Shown one piece after another: positions 15,922-24,353 of a stretch of 37,456 nt of DNA (its first letter is position 1; each line of letters starts with the position of its first letter). Below the pieces are notes generated by a model, which made no database searches, was not told the origin of the DNA, and saw only the letters and a program-made list of their open reading frames with translations. A program made the position numbers and the translations under genes. Source of the DNA: DALYDD01 sp031973395 (GTDB lineage: Bacteria; Patescibacteriota; Minisyncoccia; Phycocordibacterales; CAIZLB01); NCBI GenBank assembly GCA_031973395.1, contig DALYDD010000012.1, positions 1 through 37,456 of the forward strand, read 5' to 3'.

Positions 15922-16308
15922 ATGTCAGAGGAAAACAATGGTAGTGAGGTTGTGCTTGTGGTGGAGGATGATGCATTTTTGGGACGGGTGATCTCGGAAC
16001 AGTTGCGTCAAGCACATATTAACGCAGTCCAATTCACTTCGGCGGAAGTTGCATTGGAGGCAGCAAAGAAAAAACAACCTGATTTGATCGTTTTGGATAT
16101 TTTCCTCCCGGGCATGAATGGCTTGGATATGCTCGCTGAATTACGAAAAGACGAGCAGACCAAGAATATAAAGGTCCTCGTGGTGAGTAATACAGATGAT
16201 ACAAAAGACAGGGATCGGGCAAAAGAGCTCGGCGCCTCATTTATGATTAAAGGTGCGACAAGTCCAGATGAGATTGTGGCTGCGGTTAAAGCCAATCTCG
16301 CCATATAG
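15922..16308 (+). CDS. Single-domain response regulator (receiver only)
   Basis: This is a 128-residue CheY-like receiver without an output domain. The acidic pocket is VVEDDAFLG, the phospho-acceptor is Asp59 in LIVLDIFLPGMNG, the switch Ser is in VVSNTDD, and the conserved Lys is Lys110 in MIKGATSP. It probably relays phosphate from the histidine kinase encoded at 14006-14934 or acts by protein contact. The genes are separated by the membrane protein gene and transcribed divergently, so pairing is an inference from proximity. A TATAAA box at 15880-15885 gives a leader of about 35 nt with no Shine-Dalgarno sequence. Confidence 0.94.
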   Translation: MSEENNGSEVVLVVEDDAFLGRVISEQLRQAHINAVQFTSAEVALEAAKKKQPDLIVLDIFLPGMNGLDMLAELRKDEQTKNIKVLVVSNTDDTKDRDRAKELGASFMIKGATSPDEIVAAVKANLAI

Positions 16309-16438
16309 GCCACAACAAAAACTCTTAAAGTCAATAAAAGGTCTGGCTGTGGATAAACGGCTAGGGCTTTTTTCGCATGCTACAATTATCTCGATTAATT
16401 AAAGGGGGTTAATAGGGTCTAATAATTTAGTCAAAAAT

Positions 16439-17506
16439 ATGAGCATCCATCAATCGCTATATGATACAAAAAAAACGTATCATGAGAATTTCGCGGAAGG
16501 GCCTTTTGGAGACTTTGCTGACGGTGTAATCATTCCCAATGAAGGCGAACCACAATTTTCTTTTTTAGGAAAACCGGTATACGCACCATTTGGAATTGCG
16601 GCAGGGCCATTACCGAATAACAGATTTGTAAAAGCGGCTTGGGATAAAGGTTTTGACATCATTACATTTAAATCTGTGCGCACTACAGAGTATCCCTGCA
16701 ATGCTATGCCGAATGTTTTGCCAATTGAGAATGAGACGATAGGTGCAACCGAAATGGCAAAAGGCGTAACTACTGCTCCAGATTTCAAAGAAAAACTCAC
16801 GGTTGCAAACTCTTTTGGGATCCCATCTCTTCCCCCTGAAGAATGGAAAGAAGAAATCAAAAAGACACTCGCGCTTAAAGGCAAGGGCCAAGTTCTCATC
16901 AATGCTTTCCAGGGCACAGATCGCAAAGAAGGTTTTGATGCATTCCTTCAGGATCATGTAAAAGGGATTCAAATGCTTCTCGAAGTCAATCCAGAAATTC
17001 TCGAAATTAATTTGAGTTGCCCAAACGAGGGAAATCATAAACTGATGTGCTTTGATGTAGAAGGAACAGAAAAAATAATGGCCGCTGTAAAAGAAGTACG
17101 TGGTGATACTCCATTGCTGGTGAAAATTGCATATTTCGCGGACAAAGATTTACTTGATCAATTTGTGCAAAAGGTTGGATCTTTGGTTGATGGAATTGTA
17201 GCGATCAATACCCTGGGTATTCCTGTCAAAAACCCTGATGGTACACAAGCTTTTCCCGGAGAAGGGAGGCAAAAAGCCGGAGTAAGTGGCTATCCAGTCA
17301 AATGGGCTGGCCTTGAAATGGTTAAGTCGCTAGTCGAAATGCGTGCAAAACATAGTCTCAATTTCTCGGTGATTGGCGTAGGTGGTGTGCTGAACGCTGC
17401 TGATTACAAAGAATATCTTGATGCTGGAGCTGATGCCGTCATGTCAGTTGCTGGTGCGATGTGGAATGGATATTTAGCAAAAGAAATAAAGGATTCAATT
17501 AAATAA
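16439..17506 (+). CDS. pyrD: Dihydroorotate dehydrogenase
   Basis: This is the FMN enzyme that oxidises dihydroorotate to orotate. In its 355 residues I see the FMN/substrate motifs FGIAAGPLPNN, ITFKSVRTTEYP, the NLSCPNEGN loop, VKIAYF, AINTLGIPVKNPDG, KAGVSGYPVKW and the phosphate-binding GVGGVLNAADY. NLSCPN resembles class 1 enzymes more than the NxSSPN of class 2, and there is no N-terminal membrane helix. No pyrK-type electron-transfer subunit is nearby. It is the first gene of a tight pyrDEFB operon, with 9 nt to pyrE. A TACAAT box at 16381-16386 gives a leader of about 45 nt; I see no attenuator or PyrR-type stem in it. Confidence 0.92.
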   Translation: MSIHQSLYDTKKTYHENFAEGPFGDFADGVIIPNEGEPQFSFLGKPVYAPFGIAAGPLPNNRFVKAAWDKGFDIITFKSVRTTEYPCNAMPNVLPIENETIGATEMAKGVTTAPDFKEKLTVANSFGIPSLPPEEWKEEIKKTLALKGKGQVLINAFQGTDRKEGFDAFLQDHVKGIQMLLEVNPEILEINLSCPNEGNHKLMCFDVEGTEKIMAAVKEVRGDTPLLVKIAYFADKDLLDQFVQKVGSLVDGIVAINTLGIPVKNPDGTQAFPGEGRQKAGVSGYPVKWAGLEMVKSLVEMRAKHSLNFSVIGVGGVLNAADYKEYLDAGADAVMSVAGAMWNGYLAKEIKDSIK

Positions 17507-17515
17507 AAATAAAAT

Positions 17516-18169
17516 ATGACAGATCAACAAGACAAACTCCTCAATATTCTCAGAAAAGTAGGAGCTTTTATTTCTGACGATCATTTTGTTGGTACAAATG
17601 GTTCCCATTTTGCCACATACATTAATAAAGATGCCCTATATCTGCATACTCACGAAACCTCAGAAGTTTGCAAAATGTTTGCAGAAAGATTTAAAGATCA
17701 AAATATTGAGGTTGTCGTAGGTCCTTCGGTTGGCGGAATCATCTTGTCACAATGGACCGCATATCATCTGTCTGAAATGTCAGGAAAAGAGGTGCTTGGG
17801 GTGTATACAGAAAAAGATGCAGAGAGCAATCAGGTATTCAAGCGAAATTATGACCTCGTTGTAAAAGATAAAAGAGTTTTGATTGTCGAAGATTTAACCA
17901 CTACGGGTTTATCTGTCAAAAAAGTCGCAGATACCGTGAAGGCGGCTGGTGGAAATGTTATTGGAGTATGCGTAATGGTTAATAAAAAGCCAGATACGGT
18001 AAATAGTGAAATGATGGGAGCTCCATTTTCTTCGCTCGCAGAGTATCCTGTCGAAGTGTATTCCGCTGAAGACTGTCCATTGTGTGCAGCTGATGTGCCG
18101 ATGAATATTAAAGTCGGTCATGGCAAAAAGTTTCTTGAGGCAAAGGCTGCTACCGAATCAGCAAAATAA
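17516..18169 (+). CDS. pyrE: Orotate phosphoribosyltransferase
   Basis: This enzyme joins orotate and PRPP to make OMP. In its 217 residues the PRPP-binding motif is VLIVEDLTTTGLS, with the acidic pair preceded by a hydrophobic strand. The upstream GPSVGGIILSQW segment is the second phosphoribosyl-binding loop. An FKRNYDLVVKDKRVL stretch has the basic residues that contact pyrophosphate. A CPLCAADVP motif near the C-terminus is an odd Cys-x2-Cys not needed for catalysis, perhaps a small metal site. The gene lies 9 nt after pyrD and 12 nt before pyrF, with an A-rich space rather than a Shine-Dalgarno sequence. Confidence 0.93.
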   Translation: MTDQQDKLLNILRKVGAFISDDHFVGTNGSHFATYINKDALYLHTHETSEVCKMFAERFKDQNIEVVVGPSVGGIILSQWTAYHLSEMSGKEVLGVYTEKDAESNQVFKRNYDLVVKDKRVLIVEDLTTTGLSVKKVADTVKAAGGNVIGVCVMVNKKPDTVNSEMMGAPFSSLAEYPVEVYSAEDCPLCAADVPMNIKVGHGKKFLEAKAATESAK

Positions 18170-18181
18170 GTATCCAGAATC

Positions 18182-19006
18182 ATGTCATCCATCATCGAAA
18201 AATATAATACTCGGGCATCAGCAATAGACTCGTTGGTCTGTGTTGGATTAGATGCGGAATTTTCAAAATTGCCCGAGAGTTTTAAGGCGATGGAGAATCC
18301 ACAATTTGAATTCAACAAATGGATTATCGACCAGACGCATGAATATACTGCCGCATATAAACCGAATACTGCTTTTTATGAGGCACGAGGAGATCAAGGG
18401 GTGCGAGAGCTCAAAATGACCATGGATTATCTTGTCCAAAACTACCCAGATATTTTTACTATCTGTGATGCAAAGCGCGCAGATATTGGAAATACAAATA
18501 ATGGCTACGTCGCCTCTGTTTTTGACTGGCTTTGTTTTGATTCGATTACACTTCATCCATATCTTGGCTCGGAAGCTTTGAAACCTTTTTTGGATCGAGA
18601 AAGTAAATGTTCAATTATTCTGTGCCGAACATCAAATCCTGGCGCAGGCGAGATGCAAGATTTGGAGATTGGTGCCGTGGGTAATTCCAAGAAGATCTGG
18701 GAGATTATTGGTGAGAAAGTGAGCAAAGATTGGAATAAGAATAATAATTGCATGATTGTGGTCGGTGCAACATATCCAGAGGAGATGAAAAAACTGAGGG
18801 AGATCACAGGTGAGATGACTTTCTTGGTGCCTGGCATAGGTGCACAAGGCGGAGATCTGGCGAGTGTACTAGCAAACGGGCTCAATAGTAAGAAACAGGG
18901 ACTCATTATCAATTCATCTCGAGGAATTATTTTCACAGGAAATCCTGCCGAAGAGGCAAGAAAGCTGCGAGATGAGATTAGGGAGCAGATTTCTTTATTA
19001 AAATAA
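18182..19006 (+). CDS. pyrF: Orotidine-5'-phosphate decarboxylase (type 2 PyrF)
   Basis: This enzyme decarboxylates OMP to UMP, the last de novo step. The catalytic tetrad lies in the DAKRADIGNTN motif (D-x-K-x-x-D). Other markers are CVGLDAEFSKLP near the N-terminus, SITLHPYLG, CRTSNPGAGEMQ, the phosphate-gripper VPGIGAQGG, and NSSRGIIF at the end. At 274 residues and with PGIGAQGG it matches the longer type 2 family rather than the E. coli-type enzyme. It sits in the middle of the operon, 12 nt after pyrE and 11 nt before pyrB. Confidence 0.94.
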   Translation: MSSIIEKYNTRASAIDSLVCVGLDAEFSKLPESFKAMENPQFEFNKWIIDQTHEYTAAYKPNTAFYEARGDQGVRELKMTMDYLVQNYPDIFTICDAKRADIGNTNNGYVASVFDWLCFDSITLHPYLGSEALKPFLDRESKCSIILCRTSNPGAGEMQDLEIGAVGNSKKIWEIIGEKVSKDWNKNNNCMIVVGATYPEEMKKLREITGEMTFLVPGIGAQGGDLASVLANGLNSKKQGLIINSSRGIIFTGNPAEEARKLRDEIREQISLLK

Positions 19007-19017
19007 TATTCAAGCGT

Positions 19018-19983
19018 ATGAAGAAAAGCACAAAAAAACCAATAAAAGTAAAGATGTCTTCAAAAAAGTCCATTCGACACATCATCAACTCCCAAGAAAT
19101 CTCTCGCGCTGACGCGGACAAGCTTTTCGGAATTGCCTCAGAATTGGAAAAAGGCAATTCAAGCCCACTCAAGGGCAAAGTTATGGCTTCTTTATTTTAT
19201 GAACCGAGTACCAGAACTCGGTTTTCTTTTGAATCGGCGATGGTGCGTCTCGGAGGGCACGTGCTTACTACAGAAAATGCACGCGAGTTTTCTTCTGCTG
19301 CAAAAGGGGAGACCCTCGAGGATTCAATCCGTGTAATGAATCATTATGCGGATGTCATCGTCATGCGTCATTATGAACAGGGGTCAGCAGAGCGCGCGGG
19401 AAATGTCGCAGATATTCCTGTCATCAATGCAGGTGACGGACCAGGCCAACATCCAACTCAGGCCCTCCTCGATTTATACACCATCTTCCGCGAGCGAGGG
19501 AAAATTGATGGGGTAAAAATTGCTATGGTGGGGGACCTGAAGCATGGGCGAACAGTGCGCTCGCTTGCGTACATGCTCGGGAAATACAAAAATGTAAAGA
19601 TTGTTTTCGTTTCGCCAGAAGAATTAAAAATTGGTGATGATATCAAAGCATATCTGAAAAAACATAGTGTAAAGTTTTCAGAAACAACCGATTTGGAAAA
19701 GATGATCGGTAGTGTGGATGTTTTATATCAAACGCGAGTACAAAAAGAACGATTCACTGATCTTGCGACATATGAAAAGTGCAAAGGAAAGTATATTCTC
19801 ACCATGAAGCATGCAAAGATGATGAAAGACAATGCGATTATCATGCACCCACTTCCGCGAGTTGATGAAATTCATCCCGAGGTTGATGCTTCGCCGAAAG
19901 CAAAATATTTTGATCAGGCTAGATATGGTGTGCTGATGCGTATGGCTTTGCTCATGTTTGTTCTCGGGATTGAGTTGGTGTAA
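19018..19983 (+). CDS. pyrB: Aspartate carbamoyltransferase catalytic chain
   Basis: This enzyme condenses carbamoyl phosphate and aspartate. In its 321 residues the carbamoyl-phosphate motif is FYEPSTRTRFSFESAM, followed by the HPTQALLDLYT loop, MVGDLKHGRTVRSL, and the aspartate-side MHPLPRVDEIHP. These distinguish it from ornithine carbamoyltransferase. The first 18 residues are Lys-rich (MKKSTKKPIKVKMSSKK) and look like an extra tail; an internal ATG at 19054 is a possible alternative start. No regulatory pyrI gene follows, so it is probably an unregulated trimer. It is the last gene of the pyr operon. Confidence 0.95.
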   Translation: MKKSTKKPIKVKMSSKKSIRHIINSQEISRADADKLFGIASELEKGNSSPLKGKVMASLFYEPSTRTRFSFESAMVRLGGHVLTTENAREFSSAAKGETLEDSIRVMNHYADVIVMRHYEQGSAERAGNVADIPVINAGDGPGQHPTQALLDLYTIFRERGKIDGVKIAMVGDLKHGRTVRSLAYMLGKYKNVKIVFVSPEELKIGDDIKAYLKKHSVKFSETTDLEKMIGSVDVLYQTRVQKERFTDLATYEKCKGKYILTMKHAKMMKDNAIIMHPLPRVDEIHPEVDASPKAKYFDQARYGVLMRMALLMFVLGIELV

Positions 19984-20008
19984 AAATAAGGCTAAGATAA
20001 AACCCCTT

Positions 20009-20812
20009 ATGAAATCGTTAAAGTTTTTTGCATCCGAACTCTTTGCCTTCACCGTAAAAGAGGCCCGAGCCTGTCTTTTTGCTGGCCTCTTTTTCATCCT
20101 GCTTTTTGCTTCAAAGTATATTCCACTATTCGGCTTGCCTCGATACGATTTTCTTTTCATTGCTGCGGTATTGATTCAAATTGTGATGATTGCTTTCAAA
20201 TTAGAAACAAAAGACGAAGCCAAGACAATTCTTCTTTTTCATATCATAGGCCTCGTACTCGAAATATATAAAACACATCCATCAATCGGTTCATGGTCAT
20301 ATCCAGAAGATGGGTATTTGAAAGTTTTCAATGTACCACTCTATAGCGGATTTATGTATGCGGCTGTAGGGAGTTATATCGCTCAAGCCTGGAAAGTATT
20401 AAAAGTGCGACTTACCTACAATCCGTCATATATCGCGACGATTATTCTCTGCTTCTTTATTTATTTGAATTTCTTTACCAATCATTTTATAAAAGATTTC
20501 AGGCTCTGGCTTATCGTCGCTGTTTTCGCTCTTTATTTCAAAACAAAAATATATTTCACACCAAGGCAGCGCGAATATCGTATGCCGATGGTATTAGGAT
20601 TTATGCTTATCTCATTTTTTATTTGGATTGCAGAAAATCTCGCTACGCTTGGTGGGGCATGGAAGTATCCGACCCAAGTGCATGAATGGCATGTGGTTAG
20701 TTTCCACAAAATCACTTCTTGGTTTCTGCTTGTTATTATCTGCTTCATCATCGTCTCGTTTTTGAAGCATGTAAAAGAGGGGAAAAAGAAACCGTCTCTT
20801 TCCGTCATCTGA
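20009..20812 (+). CDS. DUF817 family membrane protein
   Basis: This is a 267-residue integral membrane protein with about eight hydrophobic segments and short loops. It carries features of DUF817: an N-terminal ELFAFTVKEARACLFAGLFF start, then LEIYKTHPSIGSWSYPEDGYLKVFNVPLYSGFMYAAVGSYI, summarised by its GSWSYPE and PLYSGFMYAAVGSYI motifs, and near the end WIAENLATLGGAWKYP. The function of DUF817 is unknown. The frame is open to 19958 inside pyrB, but the ATG at 20009 lies 10 nt after a TAAGAT box (19993-19998), so I take that start. It may be co-transcribed with the pyr operon by read-through. Confidence 0.85.
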   Translation: MKSLKFFASELFAFTVKEARACLFAGLFFILLFASKYIPLFGLPRYDFLFIAAVLIQIVMIAFKLETKDEAKTILLFHIIGLVLEIYKTHPSIGSWSYPEDGYLKVFNVPLYSGFMYAAVGSYIAQAWKVLKVRLTYNPSYIATIILCFFIYLNFFTNHFIKDFRLWLIVAVFALYFKTKIYFTPRQREYRMPMVLGFMLISFFIWIAENLATLGGAWKYPTQVHEWHVVSFHKITSWFLLVIICFIIVSFLKHVKEGKKKPSLSVI

Positions 20813-20829
20813 AATTGCGGCTGGATTAT

Positions 20830-20861
20830 AAAAAACCGAACCCGCCGGTGTTAAGGGCGGG
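20830..20861 (-). terminator. Intrinsic terminator of cassette D
   Basis: On the minus strand CCCGCC (20856-20861) pairs with GGCGGG (20841-20846) around a 9-nt loop and is followed by TTCGGTTTTTT. It closes the 20917-21273 transcription unit. Confidence 0.75.
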
Positions 20862-20916
20862 GGTGCGCAATTAAGCGCGAAGGTTGTGTGGTTGGGGTTT
20901 AAGGAGTGGTCTGGAT

Positions 20917-21273
20917 TCAACTGATTTTCGGCAGGCGGCCAAAGATGCCGGTCGCTCTTCCGGCGCCGTTTTGTCCGGTGAGGATATAGAAGCGGCCACG
21001 GGAGCCTTTGGTTTCATCCACAAACGTGGAGAGGGTCATACCTTGTGTGCCGCATGCGTCGCGGGTTGCCAAGAAAGCCCTTTGATCCGTTTCGGTCATG
21101 GTACCTTCGGTGTAGCCGTCGGTTGAACGCAGGTGGTTTTCCATAGCCCTCTGCAGGACTTCGTCAGGAAAATTTGTTGCGATATAGGGATCAACAAGCG
21201 TACGTCCTGGGTCCTGTTTGAGCGTGACGGTACCAGAGGTGTGATAAACGAAGGGTGGTGTCGGGAAGTTCAT
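20917..21273 (-). CDS. High-GC protein of unknown function (cassette D)
   Basis: This is a 118-residue protein I do not recognise. The frame stays open to a TTG at 21384, but that TTG is the first triplet of the TTGACA box, so it cannot be in the mRNA. The first ATG after the predicted transcript start is at 21273, and I use it. The sequence is Thr/Gly-rich with few Lys, and ends GQNGAGRATGIFGRLPKIS. No signal peptide or membrane helix is seen. G+C is high: I counted 33 G+C in 21001-21060 against 20 in 22261-22320 of purF. The leader holds a CCGCAG/CTGCGG hairpin. The unit is flanked by its own promoter and terminator and lies in the opposite direction to its neighbours. Confidence 0.55.
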   Translation of the reverse strand: MNFPTPPFVYHTSGTVTLKQDPGRTLVDPYIATNFPDEVLQRAMENHLRSTDGYTEGTMTETDQRAFLATRDACGTQGMTLSTFVDETKGSRGRFYILTGQNGAGRATGIFGRLPKIS

Positions 21274-21354
21274 GGGTGGCGGTAGGATGGTTGTTGATGT
21301 TGTGAACGAATACCGCAGCTGACCTGCGGGTCGTGGAGAACCACTGACGGAGAC

Positions 21355-21384
21355 ATTACAGCATGATGAGGCATACAGTGTCAA
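21355..21384 (-). promoter_or_regulatory. Sigma70 promoter of cassette D
   Basis: On the minus strand a perfect TTGACA (21379-21384) and TGTAAT (21355-21360) are separated by 18 nt. Transcription should start near 21348, leaving a leader of about 75 nt. Confidence 0.75.
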
Positions 21385-21425
21385 TTTTGATTATTCACAG
21401 ACAAAAGGAGGTTGTAAACAATCTC

Positions 21426-21455
21426 TTGTTGCCAAAAAATAAACTGTTGTATACT
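21426..21455 (+). promoter_or_regulatory. Promoter of purF
   Basis: TTGTTG (21426-21431), an 18-nt spacer and TATACT (21450-21455). The predicted leader to the ATG at 21504 is about 40 nt. I see no purine riboswitch in it. This promoter is divergent from that of cassette D, with about 40 nt between the two boxes. Confidence 0.6.
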
Positions 21456-21503
21456 AGTAGCAAAACAACCCCCGAAGTCCAATCAATTATATTTACACAA
21501 TCT

Positions 21504-23024
21504 ATGCAACCAGTCGCCGACATCATCGGAGAAAAGTGCGCAGTCTTTGGGATTTTTGGTAAAGGAATGGACGTTAGCAGATTGACGTTTTTTGGTCTAT
21601 ACGCACTTCAGCATCGCGGCCAAGAAAGTTCCGGTATCGCCACAACAGATGGTAAAGAAAGTTTTTTGCATAAAGACACCGGCCTCGTCGCCCAAGTTTT
21701 TAATGAAGAAATAATTAAAAACTTGTCGGGACATATTGCTGTAGGCCACAATCGATACTCGACTTCTGCAGGAATGGGAAAAGAACATGCGCAACCACTC
21801 GCTTCATCAACAGGAAATGAATCGGGTGGAATTTTTTTGGTCCATAATGGTAATTTGCCGAGCACAAAAGTGTTGACGGATTTTCTTGAGTCAAAACACC
21901 ATGATTATAAATCTCTTGCGGATTCATCAGATTCCACTTTGATTACAGAGGCAATTGGAGTATGCATGAAGGAAGGAAATAGTTTGGAAGAAGCGATAAG
22001 AGCCGTATATCCCATGATGACCGGCTCTTTTTCAATTTTAATAATGAGTAAAGAAAAACTGGTGGCTATTCGCGACTCGCATGGTATTCGGCCGCTATCG
22101 ATCGGAAAATTAAATGGAGGATTCGTATTTGCCTCAGAAACTTGTGCCTTCCATCCAATTGGTGCAGAACATATCCGTGACGTTTTGCCTGGCGAAATGG
22201 TTATCATTGATGAAAATGGCATGCGAAGCGAAATACTCGCTCCAAATCAGCAAAAACTCGATATCTTTGAATTTGTATATTTCGCAAGACCGGATAGTGA
22301 ATTGCTTGGAAAATCGGTATATGAAGTTCGTAAAAATTTTGGCAAGCAATTAGCGGTGGAATATAAGATTGATGCTGATGTTGTTATCCCGGTTCCTGAG
22401 ACCGCCATTCCTTGCGCCATTGGTTATGCAGAAGCAGCAGGCCTTCCATTTGAAATGGGTTTAATCAAGAGTCGGTATATTCACCGCACATTTATCGAAC
22501 CAGAACAACATATTCGCGATCAGGGCGTGAAATTAAAACTGGCGCCACTCGTAGGTATCATCAAAGGAAAGCGTGTCATTATCATTGACGATTCATTGGT
22601 GCGCGGCACCACCTCTCGCCAAATTGTAAAAATGCTGTATGAAGCTGGTGCAAAGGAGGTTCACTTTATCATCAGCTCGCCACCGGTTCGATTTCCTGAT
22701 TTTTATGGAATCGATTTGCCGGATCAAAGTAAACTACTGGCATTCAATCGATCTGTCTGTGATATGAATGAATATCTCGGTTCAACCAGCCTGAATTTCT
22801 TATCATATAATGGCATGATACAGGCCACTGGAATCGATGAATCACAATTCTGCACTGCATGTTTTACCGGCAGGTATCCGCTAGATATTTTGGAAAAGAA
22901 AAACGAGGTCTCGTACCCAACTCACATCTCATCCGAATTTTCTTGCAAAATTAAAGATCAAAAAGAGGTTGCGGCTGAGATTGGTGCTGAAATTATAACC
23001 GAGCCAGTTGCAGCACTGGTCTAA
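21504..23024 (+). CDS. purF: Amidophosphoribosyltransferase
   Basis: This is the first committed enzyme of purine synthesis, moving glutamine nitrogen onto PRPP. It has 506 residues. The nucleophile Cys12 follows a short propeptide (MQPVADIIGEK) and begins the mature CAVFGIFG sequence. GLYALQHRGQES, the glutaminase loop and HNRYSTSA are present. The C-terminal phosphoribosyltransferase half has VIPVPETA and the PRPP motif VIIIDDSLVRGTT. Four Cys in the positions used for an Fe-S cluster in the Bacillus-type enzyme are visible: ETCAFHP, RSVCDMNEYLG and FCTACFTGRYP. I prefer the ATG at 21504 to the longer open frame from 21363 because promoter and family alignment both fit. No other pur genes are in the window. 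Confidence 0.95.
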   Translation: MQPVADIIGEKCAVFGIFGKGMDVSRLTFFGLYALQHRGQESSGIATTDGKESFLHKDTGLVAQVFNEEIIKNLSGHIAVGHNRYSTSAGMGKEHAQPLASSTGNESGGIFLVHNGNLPSTKVLTDFLESKHHDYKSLADSSDSTLITEAIGVCMKEGNSLEEAIRAVYPMMTGSFSILIMSKEKLVAIRDSHGIRPLSIGKLNGGFVFASETCAFHPIGAEHIRDVLPGEMVIIDENGMRSEILAPNQQKLDIFEFVYFARPDSELLGKSVYEVRKNFGKQLAVEYKIDADVVIPVPETAIPCAIGYAEAAGLPFEMGLIKSRYIHRTFIEPEQHIRDQGVKLKLAPLVGIIKGKRVIIIDDSLVRGTTSRQIVKMLYEAGAKEVHFIISSPPVRFPDFYGIDLPDQSKLLAFNRSVCDMNEYLGSTSLNFLSYNGMIQATGIDESQFCTACFTGRYPLDILEKKNEVSYPTHISSEFSCKIKDQKEVAAEIGAEIITEPVAALV

Positions 23025-23038
23025 GGTATAATATAGAC

Positions 23039-23440
23039 ATGACCAATAAAACTAATATCTGGCTGGGTGTCCTGGGTATTCTCATACTGGCCTCATCGAT
23101 TGTATACGTGCATACACATAATCTGGAGGAGCCAGGTCCGGTATTTGAAGAAGTGGCGACAGTCCCAACAGAGGCGACCATAACCGGCTCTTTCACATGT
23201 TTACCGCATCGCAATACCGATGGACCACAGACTTTAGAATGTGCTTCTGGTCTTGAGACGAATGATGGCAATTTTTATGCTTTGGATCTCTCAGCTTTTA
23301 GTTATCCTGCCGATGAATTTGGTACGGGTGAAGCTATTAAAGTCACAGGTCTACTTGTGCCTATAGAGCAAATCAGCTCCGATATGTGGCAGAAGTACAA
23401 TATCAAAGGCATTATGCGTGTCACGAATATAACTAAATAG
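23039..23440 (+). CDS. Membrane-anchored hypothetical protein
   Basis: This is a 133-residue protein with an N-terminal hydrophobic helix (WLGVLGILILASSIVYV, about 8-24) acting as anchor or signal. The exterior part has two Cys (SFTCLPHR and LECASG) that could form a disulfide. It continues as a beta-rich domain with KVTGLLVPIEQ, which looks like a small OB-type fold, but I cannot name it. A TATAAT box at 23027-23032 lies exactly 6 nt before the ATG, so the mRNA is probably leaderless. It follows purF by 14 nt but has its own promoter. Confidence 0.72.
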   Translation: MTNKTNIWLGVLGILILASSIVYVHTHNLEEPGPVFEEVATVPTEATITGSFTCLPHRNTDGPQTLECASGLETNDGNFYALDLSAFSYPADEFGTGEAIKVTGLLVPIEQISSDMWQKYNIKGIMRVTNITK

Positions 23441-23547
23441 GCGTTATTATAAGTGAGATTGGAATTGAATATTGATAAAAAATAACGCTCTGTTGTTGCA
23501 CTTGCTTCGGGTGCATCATCAGGGTATTAGTAGTAATTAACTTATAT

Positions 23548-24306
23548 ATGAACCCAGAAACAAAAAATACAAATTCAAGTTTGAAAAGCGTTTGGTATGT
23601 CATTTCGGCTATCGTCGTAGTGATCCTTCTCGTCTTCGCTTTCAAAGGTGGTGATGATGAGGTCACTCCAGTAACTAATACTGATACAAATGATACGCGG
23701 AATACAAGCGGTAATAATACAGGGGCTACGGGAAATACTAATACTACTGGCTCGAATGGAACGGCGAGATCTAATGGTGGAAACGGGCTCGCGGGAAATG
23801 TTGCGACTAGTCCTACAGATGCGCACATAACTGCGCTTATGAATGTTGCAAAGGTCAGGGTACCTGGCGTGAGTGCGGAAATTGCACTTTCAAGTGGTGT
23901 GGGATCTTATACAACAACAGGGAGTAATGTAAAAGGTACTGTCCAGCTCGGAAAAATCCTCGGAAAGTTTACGACAACAGATGGGTATGATGTTCTTGTC
24001 GTCATGAATCACACATCAACTCAAAGTATTTCTTCTAATCACGTTGTCCTTTTCCATGTCAAAGATGATTCATTGCTCTTTACATCCTCAATTTCAATTG
24101 GAAATGGTGTAACTATTCAATCTACAACAGCGCGGTCTGATACATCCGTGAGTCAGAATACTGCCCCGACAATCTTTAATTCAGCCCAAGGATACAAGGT
24201 CACTATCAACTACCTCGAACGAAAGGGTAATGAGCCTGCGGGCACAACTCCATCATCTCCAAAGGATTTAACGGCATCTGTCAAAAACCATATCATTTCT
24301 CGATAG
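23548..24306 (+). CDS. Membrane-anchored protein with Asn/Thr/Gly-rich linker
   Basis: This is a 252-residue protein with one N-terminal membrane helix (VWYVISAIVVVILLVFAF, about 14-31). Then comes an acidic segment and a roughly 50-residue low-complexity linker of Asn, Thr and Gly. The C-terminal 170 residues form a beta-rich domain with Ser/Thr-rich strands (LGKILGKFTTTDGYDVLVVMNH is a typical strand pair). The layout is that of a surface protein held away from the membrane. I do not recognise the domain. About 107 nt upstream (23441-23547) contain nothing I can identify. Confidence 0.72.
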   Translation: MNPETKNTNSSLKSVWYVISAIVVVILLVFAFKGGDDEVTPVTNTDTNDTRNTSGNNTGATGNTNTTGSNGTARSNGGNGLAGNVATSPTDAHITALMNVAKVRVPGVSAEIALSSGVGSYTTTGSNVKGTVQLGKILGKFTTTDGYDVLVVMNHTSTQSISSNHVVLFHVKDDSLLFTSSISIGNGVTIQSTTARSDTSVSQNTAPTIFNSAQGYKVTINYLERKGNEPAGTTPSSPKDLTASVKNHIISR

Positions 24307-24353
24307 TCTAAGTAACTAGTACAGATTTAGGCTTCCAGCTATACTTGGAGACA

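Noticed and set aside
20884..21126. Plus-strand 80-codon frame opposite cassette D
   Set aside because: It is the shadow of the minus-strand gene. The promoter and terminator flanking it both point leftwards.
21273..21384. Longer N-terminus for the cassette D protein from the TTG at 21384
   Set aside because: That TTG is the beginning of the TTGACA -35 box, upstream of the predicted transcript start.
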